In this document: positions 1-7,984 of the stretch, piece after piece | How the letters are laid out: every line of letters begins with the position of its first letter | Numbering within the stretch: the stretch's first letter is position 1 | Source of the DNA: Streptomyces globisporus | Lineage (GTDB): Bacteria; Actinomycetota; Actinomycetes; Streptomycetales; Streptomycetaceae | Assembly (NCBI GenBank): GCA_014649555.1 | Contig: BMTG01000017.1 | Location: 1 to 64,000, forward strand | DNA length: 64,000 nucleotides | Direction of reading: 5' to 3' | Translations under genes and position numbers: made by a program | The notes under the pieces: model-generated | What the model was told of the DNA's origin: nothing | Seen by the model: the letters and a program-made list of their open reading frames with translations, nothing else | Databases searched by the model: none

Positions 1-47
1 GTCGCGTCGGGCACGTACTTCACACAGACAACGATCCTCAAGCTCAC
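1..47 (-). CDS. etfB: Electron transfer flavoprotein beta subunit, 5' end only
   Basis: Only the first 15 codons are inside the window; the gene runs off the left edge. They read VSLRIVVCVKYVPDA, the typical actinobacterial EtfB N-terminus, where VCVKxVPD lies in the nucleotide-binding domain. EtfB pairs with EtfA to pass electrons from acyl-CoA and related dehydrogenases to the membrane quinone pool. The GTG start has a good ribosome site (AGGAGA, six bases upstream). Bases 48-243 hold its leader and presumably its promoter; a TAATAT element on this strand at 152-157 is a weak -10 candidate. The fragment is short, but this N-terminus is distinctive. Confidence 0.8.
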   Translation of the reverse strand, partial: MSLRIVVCVKYVPDA

Positions 48-243
48 GCCGGCTCTCCTACTGCATCGTCATTTCCGGGCTGCCTTGTTGCACGCAGCAT
101 AGGCGCCTTGTCGGGCCGGATCCGGTCAGGACGACCGAGGCTCCGAGGCCGATATTACTCGCCAGTACACCCAGACTGTTACCCCTGAGCAAGCGCACCG
201 CACTGTGACCTTGCCAACGCGGCAGAGCCGTGCGTGCGTGACC

Positions 244-753
244 TCAGTCTCGCAGAGCCGTGAACCGTCCCTGGTGATAGACCAGCGGGCGGCCGGCCCC
301 TGAGGGTGAGCCTGCCACGGCCTCGGCGATGACGATGCGGTGGTCCCCCGCCGGCACACGGGACACGACCCGGCAGACCAGCCAGGCGGACACGTCCGCC
401 AGTAGCGGCACGCCTTCGGGACCGCTGCTCCAGTCGGTCGACGGGCCGAAGCGGTCGGCTCCGCTGCGGGCGAAGGTCGCGGCCAGTTCCTGCTGGTGCT
501 CGCCGAGTATGTGGACGCCGACGTACGCGGCCCCGGAGAGCACGGGCCAGCTGGAGGACGACGTACCGATGCCGAAGGAGATCAGCGGGGGTTCGGCGGC
601 TACGGAGGTGAGCGAGGTGGCGGTGAAGCCGACGGGGCGGTCCCCCGCGGCGGTGATCACGGCGACGCCCGCGGCGTGGCGGCGGAACACGGAGCGGAAG
701 AGTTCGGGCGTGGCGACCGTCGGGGCGGGGGCGAGATCGGGCGTTGCCGTCAT
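244..753 (-). CDS. Flavin reductase domain protein
   Basis: 169 residues, the usual size for the single-domain flavin reductase family (HpaC/RutF type). These are cytoplasmic FMN-binding enzymes that use NAD(P)H to reduce free flavin, often for a partner monooxygenase. Recognisable elements are FRSVFRRHAAGVAVIT at residues 18-33, GFTATSLTSV, PPLISFGI and the late HRIVIAEAV segment. The start is an ATG with AGAAGGA nine bases upstream; upstream in-frame codons are not needed. No monooxygenase gene is next to it. It is preceded by a short leader-peptide gene at 797-877, suggesting attenuation-type control linked to cysteine or sulfur status. Confidence 0.85.
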   Translation of the reverse strand: MTATPDLAPAPTVATPELFRSVFRRHAAGVAVITAAGDRPVGFTATSLTSVAAEPPLISFGIGTSSSSWPVLSGAAYVGVHILGEHQQELAATFARSGADRFGPSTDWSSGPEGVPLLADVSAWLVCRVVSRVPAGDHRIVIAEAVAGSPSGAGRPLVYHQGRFTALRD

Positions 754-796
754 GGACGTGTCCTTCTGCGGAAGTGGCGTACGGGTCCGTGGGTGC

Positions 797-877
797 TCAG
801 ACACCCGGACAGCGCGCACTCGCGTAGCGGGCGAGGTCCACGTGGACCCGGCCGTGAAGAAGGAGTTCTGGCGGCAT
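797..877 (-). CDS. Cysteine-type leader peptide upstream of the flavin reductase
   Basis: A 26-codon open frame, MPPELLLHGRVHVDLARYAS followed by ARCPGV. The core R-V-HVDLAR-x-AS-x-x-C matches the putative leader peptides found before sulfur-assimilation and flavin-reductase genes across Streptomyces. In those families the conserved RH(V/I)DL core and a terminal Cys codon are thought to let ribosome stalling report cysteine supply. Here the Cys codon is 23 of 26, and the frame ends 43 bases before the flavin reductase ATG. A 13-bp palindrome (CGTCAGACTGACG, 880-892) sits directly upstream. No clear Shine-Dalgarno is visible, so translation may be leaderless. Function is inferred from pattern and position. 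Confidence 0.72.
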   Translation of the reverse strand: MPPELLLHGRVHVDLARYASARCPGV

Positions 878-949
878 AACGTCAGACTGACGATGCGTGG
901 TGCGTGCAGTCAAGCGGGTTCCGGAATGTGGGAGATGCGTCACGGTCCG

Positions 950-1276
950 TCATAGGGCGTGCCCCAGCGCCGCGACGACGTCGACCGTGCGGGGCTGACC
1001 GGATGCCCGGCGGACCACCTCGCCCTCGGCGTCGAGCACCAGCACGGTCGGCGTTTTCGTGATGTCCAGCTCCCGCACCAGGGCGAGATGAGCCTCGGCG
1101 TCGATCTCGATGTGGGCGACCCCGGCGACCATCCCGGCCACCTCGGTGAGCGTGCGGCGGGTGGCCCGGCACGGCTGGCAGAAGGCGCTGGAGAACTGGA
1201 CGAGCGTCGCGCGTTCCCCCAACTCCGCGCCGAGTCGGTCTGCGTCGAGTCGCTGTCCGTGGGTCCGGCGGTCCAC
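950..1276 (-). CDS. Thioredoxin-fold protein with a CQPC active site
   Basis: 108 residues, the length of a single thioredoxin domain. The redox motif is CQPC at residues 33-36, following F rather than the usual W; the cis-proline loop is TKTPTV. These features indicate a cytoplasmic dithiol oxidoreductase that is not the canonical WCGPC thioredoxin. The GTG start has AGGAGG seven bases upstream. There is no signal peptide. It lies upstream of the leader peptide and flavin reductase on the same strand with a 72-base gap, so a link to thiol or sulfur metabolism is possible. CxPC proteins of this size may act as reductases or peroxidase partners. Confidence 0.85.
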   Translation of the reverse strand: MDRRTHGQRLDADRLGAELGERATLVQFSSAFCQPCRATRRTLTEVAGMVAGVAHIEIDAEAHLALVRELDITKTPTVLVLDAEGEVVRRASGQPRTVDVVAALGHAL

Positions 1277-1440
1277 CTCGTGCCTCCTGATCAGAGCTCT
1301 TCGTCAGGGGTCAGCACCGGCTGCCGCCCCGGCATTCCCGCAGCGTGCGGGTCACGCGCACGTGACGAGAATCTCGCGGTCCATGTCCTCCGGGACTGGC
1401 CAGCGGCTCGCGCATGGGGCACCATCGCCACAATGCCGAA

Positions 1441-1460
1441 AACCTACGGCTGCGTAACTT
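1441..1460. promoter_or_regulatory. Imperfect 20-bp dyad before the acyltransferase gene
   Basis: AACCTACG-GCTG-CGTAACTT, with perfect inner TACG/CGTA arms and matching AA/TT ends, lies 46 bases before the plsC-like start. Its size and position suit a TetR-type operator for a lipid regulator. No regulator is assigned. Confidence 0.35.
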
Positions 1461-1506
1461 CCGCCGGGAGAACCCTCCCCAGGCACTGAAGAAGGGTCTT
1501 CCCCAG

Positions 1507-2229
1507 ATGGCAGAACTCGTCTATCGACCGGTCATCGGCGCCGCTCGCACCATGTTCAAGGCGCTCGACCTGAAGATCGACACTCAGGGTTCGGAGCACA
1601 TCCCGAAGACCGGTGGCGCGGTGCTGGTCAGCAACCACATCAGTTATCTCGACTTCATCTTCACCGGCCTCGGGGCCCTTCCGCAGAAGCGGCTCGTCCG
1701 GTTCATGGCGAAGGAATCGGTCTTCCGGCACAAGATCTCCGGTCCGCTGATGCGGGGAATGAAGCACATCCCGGTCGACCGCAACCAGGGCGAGGACGCG
1801 TACGCGCACGCGCTGCAGTCGTTGCGTTCCGGTGAGATCGTCGGCGTCTTCCCCGAAGCCACCATCTCGCAGTCCTTCACGCTGAAGAGCTTCAAGTCGG
1901 GTGCCGCGCGCCTGGCCCAGGAGGCAGGCGTTCCGCTGATCCCGATGGCGCTCTGGGGGACGCAGCGGATCTGGACGAAGGGCCGCCCGCGTAACTTCTC
2001 CCGCAGCCACATCCCGATCACGATCCGGGTCGGCGAGCCCTTGGAGGCGCCCACCGACCAGTACGCGGGCGCCATCACCCGGCGGCTGCGGGAGCGGGTC
2101 CAGGAGCTGCTGGAGGCGGCGCAGCGGGCCTACCCGGTGCGCCCGAAGGACGCGAGCGACACCTGGTGGGTGCCGGCCCATCTCGGCGGTACGGCCCCGA
2201 CCCCCGCCGAGGTGCGCGAGCTCGGCTGA
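1507..2229 (+). CDS. 1-acyl-glycerol-3-phosphate acyltransferase (PlsC family)
   Basis: 240 residues. The HX4D catalytic motif is H44 to D49 (NHISYLD), and the substrate-phosphate block is FPEAT at 115-119, where the family usually has FPEGT. This is the acyltransferase fold that makes phosphatidic acid from lysophosphatidic acid at the inner face of the membrane. Blocks FMAKESVF and KHIPVDR also fit PlsC. The ATG is preceded by GAAGAAGGG about 12 bases upstream; an in-frame TTG-type extension upstream lacks homology-like sequence. It converges with the transglutaminase-like gene across a shared terminator. The Gly-to-Ala change is seen in many actinobacterial members and is not evidence of inactivity. 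Confidence 0.9.
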   Translation: MAELVYRPVIGAARTMFKALDLKIDTQGSEHIPKTGGAVLVSNHISYLDFIFTGLGALPQKRLVRFMAKESVFRHKISGPLMRGMKHIPVDRNQGEDAYAHALQSLRSGEIVGVFPEATISQSFTLKSFKSGAARLAQEAGVPLIPMALWGTQRIWTKGRPRNFSRSHIPITIRVGEPLEAPTDQYAGAITRRLRERVQELLEAAQRAYPVRPKDASDTWWVPAHLGGTAPTPAEVRELG

Positions 2230-2261
2230 CCGGCCCTCTCCGCCCCTTCCTCTCTCCTCCC

Positions 2262-2293
2262 GAGCCCCCGGTGAGCATGTACGCCGGGGGCTC
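2262..2293. terminator. Bidirectional hairpin between convergent genes
   Basis: Perfect 10-bp arms GAGCCCCCGG / CCGGGGGCTC around a 12-base loop. It lies 33 bases after the acyltransferase stop and touches the stop of the opposing gene. There is no U-tract, as usual in Streptomyces. Confidence 0.75.
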
Positions 2294-2888
2294 AGAGGTG
2301 CGTGGGGAGGGTCTGCCAGAGCTCCGTGCGGTCCCGGGCGTTCCTCAGTGCGTTGAGGACTTCCGGGGGCGGCGCGGCGTACACAGCCGGGTAGTCCACT
2401 TCCCCGAGGTGCTCGCGTACCGTCCACGCCAGCCGCTCCTCCTCCAGCGAGAACCGCGCGTCGATGCCCGGTTTGTTGCCCCGGGGGTCCACCCGTGCCC
2501 AGCGGTCGTGACCGGGCAGGCGGAGCGCGACCAGGCCGTGGACCACGGGGTTCGCGCCGTCGCCGGCGAGGCGCTGGTAGCAGAGGCCCGCCGGGATGCC
2601 GTGGGCCCGGAGCAGCGCGGTCAGCGCGATGGACTTGGCGTAGCAGATGCCGTTGCGGGTGGCGAGGACGTCGGAGGCGCGCCAGGTGACGCGGGGGTCG
2701 CCGGAGTCCGCGGAGTGCGGGACGGTGTCACGTACGTACGTGAAGGCGGCGCGGGCGTATGTGTATGCGTCGTCGGCCTCGTGGGCCAGGTCGGCCGCAA
2801 CCTCCCGCACCCGGGGGTGTTCATGGTCGATGGCTTCGCCGGCGGCCAGATAGGGGGTGATGCCCGGGGACTGCTGGATCAGTTGCAT
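2292..2888 (-). CDS. Transglutaminase-like (cysteine peptidase fold) protein
   Basis: 198 residues with the transglutaminase-like triad in order: Cys82 in NGICYAKS, His117 in PVVHGLVAL and Asp134 in WARVDPRGN. In bacteria this fold usually acts as a protease or amidase rather than a cross-linking enzyme. The N-terminal helical part (residues 20-60) and the CYAKS helix are typical. There is no signal peptide, so a cytoplasmic location is likely. The ATG start is clear. It lies downstream of the threonine aldolase operon but is separated by a strong hairpin, so it is probably transcribed alone. The substrate is unknown. Confidence 0.8.
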   Translation of the reverse strand: MQLIQQSPGITPYLAAGEAIDHEHPRVREVAADLAHEADDAYTYARAAFTYVRDTVPHSADSGDPRVTWRASDVLATRNGICYAKSIALTALLRAHGIPAGLCYQRLAGDGANPVVHGLVALRLPGHDRWARVDPRGNKPGIDARFSLEEERLAWTVREHLGEVDYPAVYAAPPPEVLNALRNARDRTELWQTLPTHL

Positions 2889-2906
2889 GGTCCCGGAGCG
2901 TACGAA

Positions 2907-2944
2907 GCGGCCGACCGGAGGTCAATCGCTTTCCGGTCGGCCGC
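2907..2944 (-). terminator. Terminator of the DUF6421/SDR/aldolase operon
   Basis: Perfect 13-bp arms GCGGCCGACCGGA / TCCGGTCGGCCGC with a 12-base loop, starting 29 bases after the aldolase stop on the minus strand. Confidence 0.8.
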
Positions 2945-2973
2945 ATAGTCATGCAATGCGTGAAGGTGGTGTG

Positions 2974-4035
2974 CTACCGCGCCATCTCTTCCTTGAGCGC
3001 CTGGAGGAAGGTGTCGACGTCGTCCTCGCTGGTGTCGAAGGAGCACATCCAGCGGACGTCTCCGGCCACCTCATCCCAGAAGTAGAAGCGGAAGCGTTCC
3101 TGGAGCCGCTCGGTGACCGCGTGCGGCAGCCGGGCGAAGACCGCGTTCGCCTGGACCGGGTGGAGGATCTCCACCCCGCCGACCGCCCGGACGCCCTCGG
3201 CGAGGCGCTGGGCCATGGCGTTGGCGTGCCGGGCGTTGCGCAGCCACAGGTCCTTGGCGAGCAGCGCCTCCAGCTGGACGGAGACGAAGCGCATCTTGGA
3301 GGCGAGCTGCATGGAGAGCTTGCGCAGGTGCTTCATCGCCCGGACCGCGTCCGGGTTCAGCACGACGACGGCCTCGCCGAACAGCGCGCCGTTCTTCGTG
3401 CCGCCGAAGGACAGCACATCGACGCCGACCGTGTTGGTGAACGTCCGCATCGGCACGTCCAGGGAGGCGGCCGCGTTGGCTATCCGGGCCCCGTCGAGGT
3501 GCACCTTCATGCCGCGCTCGTGGGCGTGGTCGCAGATGGCGCGGATCTCGTCGGGGGTGTAGACGGTACCCAGCTCGGTGTTCTGGGTGATCGAGACGAC
3601 CTGCGGCATCGCCCGGTGCTCGTCGTCCCAGCCGTACGCCTGCCGGTCGATGAGCTCGGGGGTGAGCTTGCCGTCCGGGGTGGGCACGGTGAGGAGCTTC
3701 AGCCCGCCCATTCGCTCGGGCGCGCCGCCCTCGTCCACGTTGATGTGCGCGGACTCGGCGCAGATGACCGCTCCCCAGCGGTCGGTGAGCGCCTGGAGGG
3801 CGACCACGTTGGCTCCGGTGCCGTTGAAGACCGGGAAGGCCTCGGCGGTGGGGCCGAAGTGGCTGTGCATGACGCGCTGGAGGTGGCCGGTGTAATCGTC
3901 CTCGCCGTAGGCGACCTGGTGGCCGCCGTTGGCCAGCGCGATGGCCGCGAGGACCTCCGGGTGCGCTCCGGCGTAGTTGTCACTGGCGAAGCCGCGTACC
4001 TGCGGATCGTGGTGACGTCGCGCGTCGGTCCTCAC
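2974..4035 (-). CDS. Low-specificity L-threonine aldolase-type PLP enzyme
   Basis: 353 residues, fold-type I PLP enzyme of the beta-eliminating lyase/threonine aldolase family, which cleaves L-threonine or allo-threonine to glycine and acetaldehyde. Seen: FASDNYAGAHP near the N-terminus, the cofactor aspartate in HLDGAR (Asp181), and the Schiff-base lysine in SFGGTKNG (Lys214). The GTG start overlaps the preceding SDR stop in a GTGA junction, so translation is coupled. A longer N-terminal reading exists in this frame but crosses the whole SDR 3' end and has no domain. It is the last gene of a three-gene operon whose joint role is unknown; other beta-elimination or retro-aldol substrates are possible. 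Confidence 0.88.
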   Translation of the reverse strand: MRTDARRHHDPQVRGFASDNYAGAHPEVLAAIALANGGHQVAYGEDDYTGHLQRVMHSHFGPTAEAFPVFNGTGANVVALQALTDRWGAVICAESAHINVDEGGAPERMGGLKLLTVPTPDGKLTPELIDRQAYGWDDEHRAMPQVVSITQNTELGTVYTPDEIRAICDHAHERGMKVHLDGARIANAAASLDVPMRTFTNTVGVDVLSFGGTKNGALFGEAVVVLNPDAVRAMKHLRKLSMQLASKMRFVSVQLEALLAKDLWLRNARHANAMAQRLAEGVRAVGGVEILHPVQANAVFARLPHAVTERLQERFRFYFWDEVAGDVRWMCSFDTSEDDVDTFLQALKEEMAR

Positions 4036-4799
4036 GGTTGCGGGGTCAGCCACAGGCGCTTTCCGTTCACTTCGGGGGCGGGCTCGTCCCAGACGCCGGC
4101 GATGGCCTCGGCCAGCTCCGTGACGTCGGTGAAGCCCGCGAACTTCGCATGGGGCCGCTCGGCGCGCATGGCGTCGTTCACCAGCGCCTTGACCACCAGG
4201 ATCGCAGCAGCGGTGCGCGGTCCGTCCTCGCCCCCCGCTTTGCGGAAGGCGTCGCCGAGCGCGAGGGTCCATGCCTCGGCGGCGGCCTTGGCGGCGGAGT
4301 AGGCGGCGTTGCCCGCGGTGGGCTTGCTGGCTCCGGCGGCGCTGATCAGGAGGTAGCGGCCCTTGTCGCTGCGCTCCAGAGCCTCCTGGAAGGCCAGCGT
4401 GGTCGACTGGACGGTGCGGACGAGCAGCTTCTCCAGGGCGTCCCAGTCGGACAGGACGGTCTCCTGGAACGACTTGCTGCCGCGCCAGCCGCCGACGAGA
4501 TGGACCAGGCCGTCGATGCGGCCGAACTCCGCCTCGGTGCGCTTGGCCCAGTCCCGGGTGGCGTCGAGGTCGAGCAGATCGACGGTCTCACCGGTGACGG
4601 TCGCGCCCCCGTGGGCGTACCGGGCGGCGTCCACCGCCTCGGCGAGCCGTTCGGGGTTGGCGTCACAGCCGACCACCGTGGCGCCCGCCTCGGCGAGGCG
4701 CAGCAGCGTCGCGCGGCCCGCGGGGCCCGCCGCTCCGGCGACCGCGACCACGGCCCCTTCGAGCGCACCCGTCCCCTCGCCCGTGCCGTTTCCGTTCAT
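4032..4799 (-). CDS. Short-chain dehydrogenase/reductase, divergent
   Basis: 255 residues with a Rossmann N-terminus. The glycine motif is AGAAGPAG (residues 21-28), a departure from TGxxxGIG. The catalytic block YSAAK is present in NAAYSAAKAAAE, after the LISAAGAS strand. The chosen ATG has GAGGAGG nine bases upstream; an alternative GTG ten codons earlier (4829) would overlap the upstream stop as GTGA but has a poor ribosome site. It is the middle gene between the DUF6421 protein and the aldolase. Cofactor preference is likely NAD(P)H and the substrate is unknown. Confidence 0.85.
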   Translation of the reverse strand: MNGNGTGEGTGALEGAVVAVAGAAGPAGRATLLRLAEAGATVVGCDANPERLAEAVDAARYAHGGATVTGETVDLLDLDATRDWAKRTEAEFGRIDGLVHLVGGWRGSKSFQETVLSDWDALEKLLVRTVQSTTLAFQEALERSDKGRYLLISAAGASKPTAGNAAYSAAKAAAEAWTLALGDAFRKAGGEDGPRTAAAILVVKALVNDAMRAERPHAKFAGFTDVTELAEAIAGVWDEPAPEVNGKRLWLTPQP

Positions 4800-4825
4800 G
4801 GCCACCGCCTCCTCGGGAGAATGGT

Positions 4826-6223
4826 TCACGCGGCTGCCCGCTCGTCGTTGGCCGCGGTGATTCCCTTGGTGGAGGCAATCACGTGCTTCAGCTTCTTGGC
4901 GAGCGCCTCATAGAACATGCTCAGGGGAAACTCGTCCGGAAGCACGTCGTCGACGAGCTTGCGAGGAGGAAGTGTGAGGTCGAGGGCGTCGGGGCCCTTG
5001 GCCCAGCGCGATCCCGGGTGCGGGGCGAGGTAGGTGGAGACGAGGTCGTACGCGGCGAACCAGTGGACCAGCTTGGGGCGGTCGATGCCGTCGCGGTAGA
5101 GCTGCTCGATCTCGCCGCAGAGCTGGTTGGTGACCTGCGGGGCACGGTCCCAGTCGATCTTCAGGGTGTTGTCGGTCCAGCGGACGACGTCGTGCTTGTG
5201 GAGGTAGGCGAAGAGGAGCTGGCCGCCGAGGCCGTCGTAGTTGCGGACGCGCTCACCGGAGACGGGGAAGCGGAACATCCGGTCGAAGAGGACGGCGTAC
5301 TGCACGTCGCGGCCGTGGGCGTTGCCCTCGGACTCCAGCTTCACGGCCTCCTTGAAGGCGGTGAGGTCGCAGCGCAGCTCCTCCAGGCCGTACATCCAGA
5401 ACGGCTGGCGCTGCTTGATCATGAACGGGTCGAACGGCAGGTCGCCGTGGCTGTGGGTGCGGTCGTGGACCATGTCCCACAGGACGAACGCCTGCTCGCA
5501 GCGCTGCTGGTCGCCGATCATCTCGCGGATGTCCTCGGGCAGCTCCAGGCCGAGCAGCTCGACGGAGGCCTCGGTGACGCGGCGGAAGCGGGCGGCCTCG
5601 CGGTCGCAGAAGATACCGCCCCAGCTGAACCGCTCGGGGGCCTCGCGCACGGCGATGGTCTCCGGGAAGAGCACCGCGGAGTTGGTGTCGTAGCCGGAGG
5701 TGAAGTCCTCGAAGGTGATACCGCAGAAGAGCGGGTTGTCGTAGCGGTTCGCCTCCAGATCGGCGAGCCACTCGGGCCAGACCATCTTGAGGACGACCGC
5801 TTCGAGGTTGCGGTCGGGGTTGCCGTTCTGCGTGTACATCGCGAAGACGACGAGGTGCTGGAGGCCGTCGGCCCGCATCTTCGCGGGCTGGAAGGCGAGC
5901 AGCGAGTCCAGGAAGTCGGGGACGCGGAAGCCGTCGGCGGCCCAGCGGCGCAGGTCGGTGACGAGCGCACGGTGGTAGGCGGCGTCGTGCGGGAGGAGCG
6001 GGGACAGCTCCTCGACCGCACCGGTCACCCGGTCGAGGACGCGCTCGACGTCGGCCGGGGACGGGGCGCCGTCGGCCTCGAAGTCGATGGATCCGTCCTT
6101 GGACTGCCAGGGGCGGATCTCCTCGACGGCATCCCTGAGCACGGGCCAGGCCGGGTGCTCGACGACCCGCTGGGCCGTAGCTATCGCGCCGTCGGTGGCG
6201 TCGTGCACAAGAATTTCCGTCAT
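4826..6223 (-). CDS. DUF6421-family conserved protein
   Basis: 465 residues, matching the Streptomyces family annotated as DUF6421, which has no assigned function. It is soluble, with no signal or membrane segment. Notable conserved-looking blocks are HDRTHSHGDLPFDPF, with three histidines, then RQPFWMYGLEELRCDL, which could form a metal or substrate site. GGIFCDREAARFRR and QLLFAYLHKHDVVRW are also rich in polar aromatic residues. The ATG has GGAGGAAG seven bases upstream. It is the first gene of a coupled operon with an SDR and a threonine-aldolase-type enzyme, suggesting a metabolic enzyme acting on an amino-acid-like or hydroxy-amine compound; this is inference only. Confidence 0.75.
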   Translation of the reverse strand: MTEILVHDATDGAIATAQRVVEHPAWPVLRDAVEEIRPWQSKDGSIDFEADGAPSPADVERVLDRVTGAVEELSPLLPHDAAYHRALVTDLRRWAADGFRVPDFLDSLLAFQPAKMRADGLQHLVVFAMYTQNGNPDRNLEAVVLKMVWPEWLADLEANRYDNPLFCGITFEDFTSGYDTNSAVLFPETIAVREAPERFSWGGIFCDREAARFRRVTEASVELLGLELPEDIREMIGDQQRCEQAFVLWDMVHDRTHSHGDLPFDPFMIKQRQPFWMYGLEELRCDLTAFKEAVKLESEGNAHGRDVQYAVLFDRMFRFPVSGERVRNYDGLGGQLLFAYLHKHDVVRWTDNTLKIDWDRAPQVTNQLCGEIEQLYRDGIDRPKLVHWFAAYDLVSTYLAPHPGSRWAKGPDALDLTLPPRKLVDDVLPDEFPLSMFYEALAKKLKHVIASTKGITAANDERAAA

Positions 6224-6258
6224 AACACTTCCTCCACGGGAGAACCTCGCGTGACATC

Positions 6259-6288
6259 ACCGTAGCCGGGCAGGGTTCACTCCGACAA
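6259..6288 (-). promoter_or_regulatory. Probable housekeeping promoter of the DUF6421 operon
   Basis: On the minus strand, TTGTCG (6283-6288) and TACGGT (6259-6264) are separated by 18 bases. This fits the Streptomyces sigma-HrdB pattern and would give a leader of about 30 bases. The rest of 6224-6517 has no gene that I can see. Confidence 0.5.
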
Positions 6289-6517
6289 GTGCAGACCTGA
6301 AAATTATCCTGTGTACCCCCTATGGTCACCGCTGTTTTTCCTGTGGGATACCGGGAAGGGGCGCAGTTCCCGCAGCACCGCTCGGATCCGGGCGACCGGG
6401 CCCGCACGGCGTGGGACATCCCGCGCCCGGGCCGTTACCCTCCCCAGTGCCGTATTGCCGTACCTCAGCGCGGGCAGGAGCAGTCGACGGGAAGCCGCCG
6501 ACGGAAACGAGGTCGCC

Positions 6518-7201
6518 TTGTCATTTCTCACCCTGGGTCATCGCGGAGTGATGGGCGTCGAGCCCGAGAACACCCTGCGCTCCTTCGTCCGCGCCGAGGC
6601 GTCCGGAATGGACGCCATCGAGCTCGATCTCCACCTCAGCAAGGACGGCGCGCTCGCCGTGATGCACGACGCGGACGTGGACCGCACGACGGACGGCTCC
6701 GGGCCGATCGCGGCCAAGACCCTGGCGGAGTTGCGCGAGCTCGACGCCGGCCGGGGCGAGCGGATCCCCGTCTTCGAAGAGGTGCTGGAGGCCGTCTCGT
6801 CCCCGCTGCAGGCGGAGATCAAGGATGTGGCGGCGGCCCGCGCGCTGGCGGACGTGATGCTGGAGCGCGATCTCGCCGGGCGGGTGGAGGTGTCCTCGTT
6901 CCACGACGAGGCCGTGACCGAGATCGCCCGCCTGGTGCCCGGCGTCCGGACGGCCCTCATCGCCAGCCGCTGGGGCGGGGACGTGGTGGACCGGGCGAAG
7001 GCGGCGGGCGCGGCGACGCTCGCGCTGAACATCCGCCGTCTCACCCTGGAGGTGGTGGAGCAGGCGCACGCCGAGAGCCTGAAGGTGATCGGCTGGGTGG
7101 TGAACACCCAGGACCATCTGCGGCTGGCCCGGGCCCTGAACCTGGACGGCGCGACGACCGATTTCCCCGAGATCCGCCGCACCGGCCGCTTCACCGCGTA
7201 A
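6518..7201 (+). CDS. Glycerophosphodiester phosphodiesterase
   Basis: 227 residues, a GDPD TIM barrel. It hydrolyses glycerophosphodiesters to sn-glycerol-3-phosphate and an alcohol. Catalytic signatures are HRG at 8-10, E15 in EPENTL, the metal pair E35 and D37 in ELDLHLSKD, and H50 in VMHDADVDRTTDG. No signal peptide is visible, so it is probably cytoplasmic. The start is TTG: it directly precedes the conserved SFLTLGHRG block, has GAGG a few bases upstream, and no in-frame ATG or GTG precedes it closely. It converges with the GNAT gene with a 15-base gap. Confidence 0.88.
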   Translation: MSFLTLGHRGVMGVEPENTLRSFVRAEASGMDAIELDLHLSKDGALAVMHDADVDRTTDGSGPIAAKTLAELRELDAGRGERIPVFEEVLEAVSSPLQAEIKDVAAARALADVMLERDLAGRVEVSSFHDEAVTEIARLVPGVRTALIASRWGGDVVDRAKAAGAATLALNIRRLTLEVVEQAHAESLKVIGWVVNTQDHLRLARALNLDGATTDFPEIRRTGRFTA

Positions 7202-7216
7202 GGACGGGGCAGGCCG

Positions 7217-7762
7217 TCAGATGGTCTTGACGAGCAGTTCGAAGGCCAGATCGTCGCGCTGCGGGATGCCGAAGCGCTCGTCGCCGTACGGGAACGGGGT
7301 GAGCGCTCCCGTACGACGGTAGCCGCGGCGCTCGTACCAGGCGATCAGGTCGTCGCGCACCGAGATGACCGTCATGTGCATCTCGCCGACGCCCCAGCTC
7401 TCCTTCGCCGCGCGCTCCGCCTCGGCGATGATCAGCTTGCCGAGTCCGCCGCCCTGGAGTCCGGGCCGTACCGCGAACATGCCGAAGTAGGCCGCGTCGC
7501 CCCGGTGTTCGAGCTGGCAGCAGGCGACGAGTTCGCCGCCGCGCTCGACCGCGAGGAGCCTGCTCGCCGGAGCGCCGATGACGTCGCGCACGCCCTGTTC
7601 GTCGGTCCGCTGCCCCTGGAGGATGTCGGCCTCGGTGGTCCAGCCGGTGCGGCTGGAGTCACCGCGGTAGGCGGACTCGATCAGGGCCACCAGCGCCGGG
7701 ACGTCGGCCTCGGTCGCGTCACGGAAGGCCAGCCGGGCCGAGTCGGGCGTGGCGGTGTCCAT
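7217..7762 (-). CDS. GNAT-family N-acetyltransferase
   Basis: 181 residues with the GNAT fold. The acetyl-CoA pyrophosphate loop is VRPGLQGGGLGKLII (Q/RxxGxG/A type), preceded by strand AYFGMFAV; the C-terminal block is WYERRGYRRTG. It transfers an acetyl group from acetyl-CoA to an unidentified amine. The ATG has GGAGAG about nine bases upstream. It is divergent from the DUF5134 gene and convergent with GDPD, so probably monocistronic. An upstream extension in frame has no similarity to acetyltransferases and was not used. Confidence 0.85.
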   Translation of the reverse strand: MDTATPDSARLAFRDATEADVPALVALIESAYRGDSSRTGWTTEADILQGQRTDEQGVRDVIGAPASRLLAVERGGELVACCQLEHRGDAAYFGMFAVRPGLQGGGLGKLIIAEAERAAKESWGVGEMHMTVISVRDDLIAWYERRGYRRTGALTPFPYGDERFGIPQRDDLAFELLVKTI

Positions 7763-7984
7763 GGGTGGGGCTCTCCGTTTCTCTGCTGCCGTACGCATCT
7801 GCGTGCTGCCGTGCGTACGGTCGCTGTCGCGCGTCCGGTCGAGAGTAACGCGACCCGGAGCGCCCCCGGCGGGCCCCGGCGCGCTCCCTTCACTCCCCTG
7901 TGCGCCGGGTTCGGCGGCGTCGGCGTGGGCAGCGATGGGGCGACCCGCAACAGTGCCGTACGTCCGACCGGGGGGAGGCGCGCC

